NCBI RefSeq assembly: GCF_029991245.1
Contig: NZ_JAIVFO010000037.1
Location: 1 to 34,254 of the forward strand
Direction of reading: 5' to 3'
Length of the DNA stretch: 34,254 nt
Source of the DNA: Xanthobacter autotrophicus
GTDB lineage: Bacteria > Pseudomonadota > Alphaproteobacteria > Rhizobiales > Xanthobacteraceae
The translations under genes were made by a program, and so were the position numbers. Of the stretch, positions 18,096-24,943 are shown piece after piece. How positions within the stretch are numbered: position 1 is the stretch's first letter; each line of letters opens with the position of its first letter. The notes under the pieces were generated by a model. It saw only the letters and a program-made list of their open reading frames with translations, did no database searches and was not told where the DNA came from.

Positions 18096-19379
18096 TCACC
18101 CCAGCCCGATGCGATAGCTCTGCGGGAACGGGGTGCCGGCCATGTCCACCGGCGCCAGCGGCCGGGCGGCGGGGCGCTTCAGCACCCGCTTCACAATCTC
18201 CGGAATCACCACCCCGCCCACATAGCGGCCGAGGCATTCGTGGTGGCCGTAGCCGAAATGCAGGTAGGTGTGGAACGGCCGGTCGGGCCGGAACGCCTCC
18301 GGGTCCGGCACGAAATCCGGATCGAACATGGCGGACAGGCTCAGCGGCAGCACCACCGTGCCCTTGCCGATCACCTTCTCCCGGTCGGTGCCCTGGGCGA
18401 TGGTGATGGTGGAGGCCGCCTCCCGGAACATGAAGGCGACGATGGGCGAGAAGCGCAGCGCTTCCCACACATGGCCGTCGAAGGCCGCGTCGTCCCCCGC
18501 CTCCGCCGCCGCCCGCGCGCCGGCCAGCGCCTCGGGCCTCGCGAACAGCTCGGCCAGCGCGTTGATGACCGCTTCCGCCGTGGTCTCGATGGCGCCGATG
18601 AGCAGCCCGCCCACATTGATCACCACCCGGTCCATGCCGAAATGGTCGGCCGCCGGCAGGTTCAGGCTCAGGATGCGGGTCAGGCTGTCGTCGGGGGCGG
18701 TGCCGGCCTTGATCTGCGCAATGCGCGCCGGGATCAGCTGGGCGAACAGGGTGCGCAGCTTCACCCGCGAGTCTTCCGCCGCCTGGTGGACGGCGTCGGC
18801 GTCGGGGCGGTCGTCGTAGGGCAAATTGTTGAACTGGTCCATCTGGTTGGCATAGGACCAGTCGAGCAGGTCCTGGTCCGGCCCGTGGATGCCGAAGCAG
18901 CGCTGCACGATGCGCATGGGCACGTGGCGGGCGAGCTGCTGCACCGCCTCGATCTCGCAGCCGGCGGCGTCCAGCGCCGCATCCGCCACCTCGGCGGCGA
19001 CGGCGCGGATCTTGGGCAGGTCGTCGAAGGCGAGGATGGCGCGCATCACCGCCTTGTCGCGGTAATTCACGATGGTCTCGTCCATGGCCAGCATGAAGTC
19101 GCCCATCTTGGGCTTGTAGAGATCCACCGTGAACACCTTGGGGAGCGAGAGCACCTCGATCACGTCGGCGCGCCGCGCGATCAGCGTCACCTCGCTGGTC
19201 TCATAGATGGGGGCGTGGGCGCGCAGCTCGGCGAAGAAGGCGCGCGCCTCGTGGGCGATGAGGTCGCGGGCGAGCGGCCAGCGCTCGGCCGGGCGCAGGG
19301 CCGCGAGGCGGTCGAGCAGCGGCGTCGGCGAGGCCCCGCCGTTACAGCTCCTGGCGGAGCCCTCAGTGGCGGCGGACAT
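18096..19379 (-). CDS. Cytochrome P450
   Basis: A 427-residue soluble-type bacterial P450, a heme-thiolate monooxygenase that needs an outside redox partner. Landmarks: I-helix AIETT (Glu265-Thr266-Thr267), the K-helix ExxR as EALR (Glu306-Arg309), and the heme loop FGYGHHECLGR with the thiolate Cys382. All catalytic landmarks are intact. ATG 19379 is chosen because GGAGGGG lies 4 nt upstream; the long extension of the frame to 19595 is the shadow of the upstream gene. It overlaps the di-heme cytochrome gene by 17 nt, so translation is probably coupled. The substrate is unknown; the nearby polyketide synthase suggests a lipid or polyketide. No ferredoxin or reductase gene is in the window. 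Confidence 0.92.
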   Translation of the reverse strand: MSAATEGSARSCNGGASPTPLLDRLAALRPAERWPLARDLIAHEARAFFAELRAHAPIYETSEVTLIARRADVIEVLSLPKVFTVDLYKPKMGDFMLAMDETIVNYRDKAVMRAILAFDDLPKIRAVAAEVADAALDAAGCEIEAVQQLARHVPMRIVQRCFGIHGPDQDLLDWSYANQMDQFNNLPYDDRPDADAVHQAAEDSRVKLRTLFAQLIPARIAQIKAGTAPDDSLTRILSLNLPAADHFGMDRVVINVGGLLIGAIETTAEAVINALAELFARPEALAGARAAAEAGDDAAFDGHVWEALRFSPIVAFMFREAASTITIAQGTDREKVIGKGTVVLPLSLSAMFDPDFVPDPEAFRPDRPFHTYLHFGYGHHECLGRYVGGVVIPEIVKRVLKRPAARPLAPVDMAGTPFPQSYRIGLG

Positions 19380-21102
19380 CCGGCCCCTCCAGGATCTTGA
19401 GATATTCGATGATGGCGTAGCGATCATCCGGCGAGAGCTTCGCCACCGAGGGGTCGGGGAAACTATGGCCCCGGTTGGAATTGCCCGCGAGGTTGGTGTC
19501 GAACAGGAACAGCCCCTCGCGCTCCTTCTCGGGCAGCGAATCGGGAGAGGAGACGAAGCCGAGCTTCTGGGTGTCGAGCTGCTTTGAGCCCACATAGAAG
19601 CGGGCAGGCCGCTCGTCCTCGGGGGAGAGCAGGTCGTAGATGGTGGGCACCGAACCGTTGTGCAGGAACGGCCCCGTCGCCCACACGCCGGCCAGCGGCC
19701 CGGCCTTGTAGCTCGCCGGCGTCAGCCAGCCCGATTGGGGCGTGCTGCTGCCCGGGGCGAAGCGCCAGCCATACCATTGCTTGCGCGCATCGCCGGTGAT
19801 GCCCTGGGCGCGCAGGCTGTTCTCGGTGATGACGGTGACCGCCGCCAGCAGCGCGGCGCCGGCCGGCACCTGCCCGTCGGAGAGGTGCGGCGCGTTGGCC
19901 ACCAGCGGGCCGAGCAGGCCGGGCCTGGCGAAGCGACCGGTGAAGTTGGTGAGCATCTTGGGGTCGGTCTTCACCTTGGCGATGTCCACCATGGAGACCG
20001 CCAGCCACTGCCGCCCGCCCTCGGTGTCCGCGGCGGGGGTGAAGCGATACTCGGGACCGCCGTGGCAGCCGGCGCAATTGGCCTTGAACAGCTCGGCGCC
20101 GCGCTTCGCCTTGGCCGCATCCACCTTGCCCAGCTCTTTTTCCGGCCACGGCGGCGGCTTCAGGTCCGCCACCCAGTCTTCCAGCGCCACCAGATTGTCG
20201 GCAAGCGCGGAAGAGGAGAAGGCGGCGGGATTGCCGTTGGCGAAGCTGGTGTGGCCGAACACGCCGAGCACCTCGCCCAGATTGCGCCCGAGCGGGTTGC
20301 CGGCCACCCCGTTCCACTGCACGTAGCGCTGGGCCGGGGTGGTCCACAGGAAGGGATAGCTCACCGGGGCGTCGGGCATGCGGAAGTTGGCGGGCTCGCC
20401 CAGCGCGTCGGCGACCACGGCATTGAGGATGTGGCCGAAGGCGTCGAGCCGGCCGCGCCCGTAGGGCACCGGCGTCCAGGACGCGGCTTCCAGACGGCGG
20501 ATCTCGGCGGCGGTCGCCTCCAGCGCCGGACGCACCTGCTTGGGATCGACGCCCACCAGGCGCCCGGCGAAGCGCTGGAACTTGGCGGGGTCGGCCAAGG
20601 TGTTGTCGAGGGCGCGGCTCAGCCGCTTCATGAACAGCTGGTAGTCGGCAGCAGCCGCGCCGCCGTCGATGCGGATGCGCACGCCGTTCGCCTCGATGTC
20701 CGCGGTATGGCAGGCAGCGCAGGTCATGCCCACCATGGGGCCCATTGTCCCGGCCGGCCGCGGATCCTTCACGAAGCCGATAGGCAGCCCGTCCGGATTG
20801 AGCTGCGAGGGCTTGTCCGCCGGCAGGAAACCGAGCTCGGCGATGTGCGCCGGATCAAGGAACGGCTTGTCCGACAGCGGCTGCTCCAGCGCCCGCAGGA
20901 AGACGTAGGGGAGCAGCTGCGAACCCTGCGAGGTATAATAGAACAGCTCGCGCATGCCGTCCGACCAGCCCTGGTCCAGCACCTTCGGCGGCCCGGCCTG
21001 CTCCACCGCCTGCCGCCGCGACATGATCGCGTCGGTGGCCGCCGCAAGGCCCAGAAAGCCCGCGATGCCCGCGATCACAAAGAGACCTTTTCGCCCCAGC
21101 AT
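19363..21102 (-). CDS. RoxA-like di-heme cytochrome c (CCP/MauG superfamily)
   Basis: A 579-residue exported c-type cytochrome. Residues 2-25 form a signal or anchor helix. Two heme c sites are present: CAACH (Cys128, Cys131, His132) and CAGCH (Cys343, Cys346, His347). The C-terminal half has GVWATGPFLHNGSVPTIYDLL, a signature shared by di-heme peroxidase-like proteins and the rubber oxygenase RoxA group. The length (about 580) is well above the 330 or so of ordinary cytochrome c peroxidases and close to RoxA. The likely role is periplasmic oxidation or oxygenation of a lipid-like substrate, or electron transfer. ATG 21102 has GGGGGAGA just upstream. It is the first gene of an operon with the P450. 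Confidence 0.82.
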   Translation of the reverse strand: MLGRKGLFVIAGIAGFLGLAAATDAIMSRRQAVEQAGPPKVLDQGWSDGMRELFYYTSQGSQLLPYVFLRALEQPLSDKPFLDPAHIAELGFLPADKPSQLNPDGLPIGFVKDPRPAGTMGPMVGMTCAACHTADIEANGVRIRIDGGAAAADYQLFMKRLSRALDNTLADPAKFQRFAGRLVGVDPKQVRPALEATAAEIRRLEAASWTPVPYGRGRLDAFGHILNAVVADALGEPANFRMPDAPVSYPFLWTTPAQRYVQWNGVAGNPLGRNLGEVLGVFGHTSFANGNPAAFSSSALADNLVALEDWVADLKPPPWPEKELGKVDAAKAKRGAELFKANCAGCHGGPEYRFTPAADTEGGRQWLAVSMVDIAKVKTDPKMLTNFTGRFARPGLLGPLVANAPHLSDGQVPAGAALLAAVTVITENSLRAQGITGDARKQWYGWRFAPGSSTPQSGWLTPASYKAGPLAGVWATGPFLHNGSVPTIYDLLSPEDERPARFYVGSKQLDTQKLGFVSSPDSLPEKEREGLFLFDTNLAGNSNRGHSFPDPSVAKLSPDDRYAIIEYLKILEGPDVRRH

Positions 21103-21191
21103 TTTCTCCCCCAAACTTTGATGCGGGACATCGTCGGTCCCGCTGGAGCCGGTCCGCACGGGCAGGCCGTGCCGGTGCGGTGAAGCCGTCT

Positions 21192-21226
21192 CGTTTCATA
21201 ATAATTAAAATGCGTTTCACTGTCCG
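21192..21226 (-). promoter_or_regulatory. Sigma70-like promoter with direct repeats, cytochrome-P450 operon
   Basis: Read on the minus strand: CGGACA (plus 21221-21226), a 17-nt spacer, then TATTAT (plus 21198-21203), a good -35/-10 pair with a start near 21191 and a leader of about 90 nt. Two copies of TGAAACG (plus 21213-21219 and 21192-21198) lie in direct orientation 21 bp apart, two helical turns, which suits an activator or repressor binding tandem sites. Confidence 0.55.
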
Positions 21227-21442
21227 GTTGGAAGCCGAACCGCGTCAATCCGGACGGATTGCACACGCCGCAGCGGCCCGAACCAAGCTTCGACGTCGCG
21301 CTTGGGCCCCGGCCGGCTCCGGTGTCCGCAATTGCCACCGCCGCCGGACGCCGAAGCCTCGCGCACCGACATGTCAGGCGAGCGACAATTCAGGTCGTGA
21401 CTGGGTTTGAAATGGAGCACCGTCGCCACTCCCTCCCCCGCT

Positions 21443-21468
21443 CTGAAGCCGGATGTTTCCGGCTTCAG
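21443..21468 (+). terminator. Hairpin with short T-run, plus strand
   Basis: CTGAAGCCGG (21443-21452) and CCGGCTTCAG (21459-21468) form a perfect 10-bp stem with a 6-nt loop, followed on the plus strand by CTTTTGGG. It lies 120 nt past the LuxR stop. The T-run is on the strand opposite to LuxR, so it might end an unannotated plus-strand transcript, or simply be a bidirectional terminator. Confidence 0.5.
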
Positions 21469-21587
21469 CTTTTGGGAACCGAACGCGGCAACAGCCAGGT
21501 TCGGAGCAGCAGAGGGTGCCACGGTGCGCCCGGTCGGAGCAGCCGACCTTCAAACTGGGACACGACCCATCTCACACCCGCCCATGC

Positions 21588-22724
21588 TCACACCAGCGAC
21601 AGGTCGAGGCTCTCGCGCAGGCGCGCCACCAGCTCGCCCTGGCGGTTGGTGTCGGTCTTCTCGTACAGCGCCTTGAGCTGGCTGCGCACCGTGGACATGG
21701 CCACGCTGCGCTGCTGGGCGAAATCGGCGAGCGAGGCCCCCACCGCCAGCGCCGCGCCCAGCGCCGCCTCCGACGGGGTAAGGCGGAAGGTGGTCTGCAG
21801 CCGGCGCGCCACGTCGGTGCCGCTGCGCCCCGGCGCCCGCACCACCACCGCGATCTGCGAGCGCGTGGCGAGCTTCACCGCGCCCGCGCCCAGCGGCAGG
21901 GGATGCAGCGACACGCGATAGGGACCGCTGTCGCAATTCGGGCGCGCCACCTCCATGTGCTCGGCATGGGGCAGGCTCGCCTCGCCCCGCGCCGCAGCCA
22001 GAGCCAGCGCCACTGCCGCCGCCACCTGCCGCGAGGCGCGGTCGTCGCGGAAGGCGAGCTTGCCGCCGCGCAGGGCGATGTCGCCCTCCTTCACCATGGC
22101 ATCGCCCGCCACGTTGACGTGGGCGACGCGCATGTCCGCATCCACCAGGAAGATGCCGGCATCGACGATATCGAGGGCGGCGGCGATGTCGCCCACCTTG
22201 GCCTTCGCCTCGTCGAGCAGCGCATACAGTTCGAACGCCCGGCGCAGGTGCGGCACCACGAGGGAGAGCTTCTGCTTCTCGGGGGCGCCGAACGCCCCCT
22301 GCCCGCGGCCGCGCATGGCGCACACGGTGGCCATCACGTCCGCCTCCTGCGCGAAATAGGAGACCAGCGAATGTTCGAGGTCCATGGGCTCCACCACCTC
22401 GCGGAACATGGCGGAGGCGCGGAACTGGTCGGGGTCCACCCCGTCCTCGCCGCAGATGATGCGGCCGGGGTTGGAGAGAATGTACGACAGGCGGGGGTCT
22501 TCCGTCGCATGGCGGTAAAGGAAGGTCTTGTAGTCCTGCGGGTCGTGGCCCCACACGCGCCAGGTCGGCTTGCGCTGCTGCTTCAGGCTGAACACCGCCA
22601 ACTGGCCGACGCGGCCGTCGACGAAGCGTGTCACCCCCTCCAGCAGGATGCCCCACTGCTGGGGATCGCCGCTGAGTTCGTACACGTCGCCGATGAGGCG
22701 GGAATATTGATCGAGATCGCCCAT
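21588..22724 (-). CDS. LuxR-type helix-turn-helix transcriptional regulator
   Basis: A 378-residue regulator. The C-terminal 60 residues (from RLTPSEAALGAALAVG, then TVRSQLKALYEKTDTNRQGELV) form a LuxR-type DNA-binding domain. Residues about 170-290 look like a PAS-type sensor region (VDAGIFLVDADMRVAHVN), and the N-terminal part (MGDLDQYSRLIGDVYELSGD) is helical. No acyl-homoserine-lactone binding signature or receiver domain was recognised. ATG 22724 is chosen because the conserved N-terminus starts there; the Shine-Dalgarno is weak (GGGACGG). It lies between the cytochrome-P450 operon and the divergently transcribed peroxidase-like gene, so it is the obvious candidate local regulator. Confidence 0.85.
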   Translation of the reverse strand: MGDLDQYSRLIGDVYELSGDPQQWGILLEGVTRFVDGRVGQLAVFSLKQQRKPTWRVWGHDPQDYKTFLYRHATEDPRLSYILSNPGRIICGEDGVDPDQFRASAMFREVVEPMDLEHSLVSYFAQEADVMATVCAMRGRGQGAFGAPEKQKLSLVVPHLRRAFELYALLDEAKAKVGDIAAALDIVDAGIFLVDADMRVAHVNVAGDAMVKEGDIALRGGKLAFRDDRASRQVAAAVALALAAARGEASLPHAEHMEVARPNCDSGPYRVSLHPLPLGAGAVKLATRSQIAVVVRAPGRSGTDVARRLQTTFRLTPSEAALGAALAVGASLADFAQQRSVAMSTVRSQLKALYEKTDTNRQGELVARLRESLDLSLV

Positions 22725-23094
22725 GTCCGTCCCATTTCCGCGCAGCGCCGCAGCCGGCCGGGCCGGAAGGGCGAAACGCTCAGATCCGATGGACCGCCGT
22801 GGCTCATCCCCGCGAGAGCCGTGGCGCGCTGGCACCCTCACTCCTGCAAACCGGCAAGGAAGAGGACAAACGGTGGCGCGCACTGCGCCACCCGATGCCG
22901 CCGTCGCCGGAGCGGTCACGCTCCTTAAGATTGCAGCATTGCACAACCGCCTCAGGCTGCAAGACGGCCGATGGGTGGGTCATCCCCCATTCGCGGGATG
23001 CTGCCCCATGGGGCTCCATGCTGCCCTAAGGGAGAAGGGCAAGGGCAACAAGAACAGCGTGAAGAACCGAATGACATTTGGAAGGTCCATGGAA
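22725..23094. promoter_or_regulatory. 370-nt divergent control region, luxR / peroxidase-like gene
   Basis: No protein gene is supported. Two hairpins are visible: GGTGGCGC/GCGCCACC at 22872-22892 and GGAGCG/CGCTCC at 22909-22924, the second followed by TTAAGATTGCAGCATTGCACAA-like AT-richer text. GAAACG at 22773-22778 repeats the core of the repeats before the cytochrome operon. The promoters themselves could not be fixed. Confidence 0.4.
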
Positions 23095-24576
23095 ATGTGT
23101 GCGGGGGGAGAGGATCCGCGCCCGTCGCTCCGCGAGGCGATCGGGGAGCGCGTGCGCGCCCTGGCGCTGGAATCGGGCGCCCGCCCCGCCGATCACGGCT
23201 TCGGCTTCATGTTTCCCGCGCTGTGCGGGCCGGCCCATCGCCTGGCGCCGGAGCCGCGCACCCTGAAGGATCTTGCGCGCCTGGCCTCGGTCATGGCCGA
23301 GCCTGCGGACAGCCCGCCGCCACCCCGTGTCCGGTCGGCCGGTGATGGCGACCTGCCTGCCGCCTATACCTATCTCGTCGAGTTCCTGCGCAACGATCTG
23401 GTCTGGGAGCGGCGCGCTCCGGACGAGGTGCGCCTGGGTCCGGACGCCTTCGCGGCGCTGCCGTCGCTCACCGGCCTGCTGAACCGGCGCTCGGGCGGGC
23501 TCGACCTCGACAGCATCTATGATGCCCCGCGCGACCCGCAGGCGGTGCGCCGCATGCTGGTCGGCGCCGTGACGCCGAAGCAGAACGGCTGCCCCCATGG
23601 ACGCCCGCCGCGCGCCGGCGTGGCCAACGACCTGCCCCGCCATCCCCGCAATTCCGAGCCCGGCCGCGACCGCACCCCGCGCATGAGCGATGCCCGCAAC
23701 GACGAGCACCTGATTCTCGGGCAGTTGCACGTGGCCTTTCTGAAGGCGCACAACGCCCTTGTCGGCTCCGGACTGTCGTTCGAGGCGGCCCGGCGCGCGC
23801 TCCGGCGCCGCTTCCAGTGGATGGTGCTGTTCGACCTGCTGCCGAAGCTCTGCGCGCCGGATGTTCTCGAAAACGTGATGGCGGAGGGCCCGCGCCTGTG
23901 GCGCGTGGAGCGCCCCACCGCCCTGTTCATGCCGGTGGAACTGTCCGCCGCCGCGCTGGTGCTGGCCCCGTCCATGCGGCGGGCAAGCTATGACTACAAC
24001 GTCCATTTTCGCGACGTGGAGCGCAGCGCGCTGGCGACGCGGAGCGTGCTCGCCGGCGGCCGGCACGGACCGGAGACGCTGCCGGAGCACCATGTGATCT
24101 CCTGGGACGGCTTCCTGCCCCTCGCCGCCGAGGCCCCGCAGCGGGCGCGGCGGCTCGATACCCTCATCTCGGGCGCACCCGAAAGCGCCGAGGCCGTCGC
24201 CAGCCACCACCTGCTGCGCGGCTTCCGCCTCGGCCTGCCGACGGGGCAGGCGCTGGCGCGGCATCTGGGCCTCAAGCCCCTGAAGGACGACACCCTGCTC
24301 GCGGCCCTGCCGGACCACCAGCGCGTCGCCGCTCTGCCGTTCTGCGAGGCGACGCCGTTGTGGTTCTACATCCTCGCGGAGGCCGGCAATCCCGAAGGCC
24401 CCGCCGGCCGGCATCTCGGCCCGGTGGGCAGCCGGATCGTGGCCGAGGCCCTGTGGACCCTCGCGCTCCATTCGGACGCGTCGATCCTGTCGCCCGGCAC
24501 CCTGCCGGACGTTGCCCGCTTCTCCCTGAGCGACCTCATCCTGCTCGCTGCGGAAGAAGACGGGCGCGGGCTTTAA
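23095..24576 (+). CDS. Degenerate animal-type heme peroxidase superfamily protein
   Basis: A 493-residue protein with the overall text of bacterial animal-type heme peroxidases: FGFMFPAL, DLPAAYTYL, GLDLDSIYD, RNDEHLILGQLHVAFLKAHN, then SMRRASYDYN. The Arg201-x-x-Glu204 pair matches the conserved Arg and heme-linked Glu of the family. By hand alignment, the distal motif GQFxDHD is VEFLRND (residues 95-101), so the distal His is Asn100; the proximal FRFGHSM is LVLAPSM, so the proximal His is Pro292. Ordinary peroxidase activity is therefore doubtful. ATG 23095 is preferred because GGAAGG lies 9 nt upstream; ATG 23089 and 23071 are in frame. It lies 367 nt before the polyketide synthase on the same strand. 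Confidence 0.8.
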   Translation: MCAGGEDPRPSLREAIGERVRALALESGARPADHGFGFMFPALCGPAHRLAPEPRTLKDLARLASVMAEPADSPPPPRVRSAGDGDLPAAYTYLVEFLRNDLVWERRAPDEVRLGPDAFAALPSLTGLLNRRSGGLDLDSIYDAPRDPQAVRRMLVGAVTPKQNGCPHGRPPRAGVANDLPRHPRNSEPGRDRTPRMSDARNDEHLILGQLHVAFLKAHNALVGSGLSFEAARRALRRRFQWMVLFDLLPKLCAPDVLENVMAEGPRLWRVERPTALFMPVELSAAALVLAPSMRRASYDYNVHFRDVERSALATRSVLAGGRHGPETLPEHHVISWDGFLPLAAEAPQRARRLDTLISGAPESAEAVASHHLLRGFRLGLPTGQALARHLGLKPLKDDTLLAALPDHQRVAALPFCEATPLWFYILAEAGNPEGPAGRHLGPVGSRIVAEALWTLALHSDASILSPGTLPDVARFSLSDLILLAAEEDGRGL

Positions 24577-24943
24577 AGAGCAGTGATTCGGCCGCCGCTG
24601 GTGGATTCCATCTGCCGTGGCCTCGCGTCACCAGGGCGGGCGCGGCCGGGCGCTGGACCCCGGAGCCATTCCCTTCCGCGGGCGCGAATCGGTCGGGGCA
24701 TGCCCCCGTCCGCATCAAGTTGCAACGCATCATCGGAAGGCCGGGATGGGGCGCCGGCCCTAACCGAGTGCGGCGGGAGTTCTGAAAAACGTCAAGCAAA
24801 GCTCGGTAATATAGTGCCTCAACCTGAATAAGCCGTGGGCGTCTACTTGCATTTTTCGCAAACTCAGAAGAAATGACGTGACAGCTCCGCGCCCGTACGC
24901 ATAGGTTTGCGCTGCGGCAATTCTGCGGAAGAGGGCGCTTCCC
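24577..24943 (+). promoter_or_regulatory. 367-nt gap with probable polyketide synthase promoter
   Basis: No gene is supported. The right half (about 24780-24930) is clearly AT-richer than its flanks and probably holds the promoter. Weak candidates are TAATAT at 24807-24812 and GTGACA at 24878-24883 followed 16 nt later by CATAGG. GGAAGAGGG at 24927-24935 is the ribosome-binding site of the synthase. No terminator for the peroxidase-like gene is seen, so read-through is possible. Confidence 0.4.

Larger units (their letters stand above)
21103..21587. other. 485-nt intergenic region between the LuxR gene and the cytochrome operon
   Basis: No gene is supported; small open frames on both strands lack ribosome-binding sites and convincing composition. 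The left part has the promoter of the cytochrome-P450 operon. The right part has a hairpin at 21443-21468. Composition is less GC-rich at 21190-21225 than in the flanks. Confidence 0.5.

Noticed and set aside
21217-21522. 101-codon minus-strand frame between the LuxR and cytochrome genes
   Set aside because: It spans both the hairpin and the promoter-like element, has no ribosome-binding site, and no recognisable protein features.
24583-24831. 82-codon open frame between the peroxidase-like gene and the PKS
   Set aside because: It has no ribosome-binding site, its composition follows the intergenic DNA, and it runs through the probable promoter region. It is probably a chance frame in GC-rich DNA.
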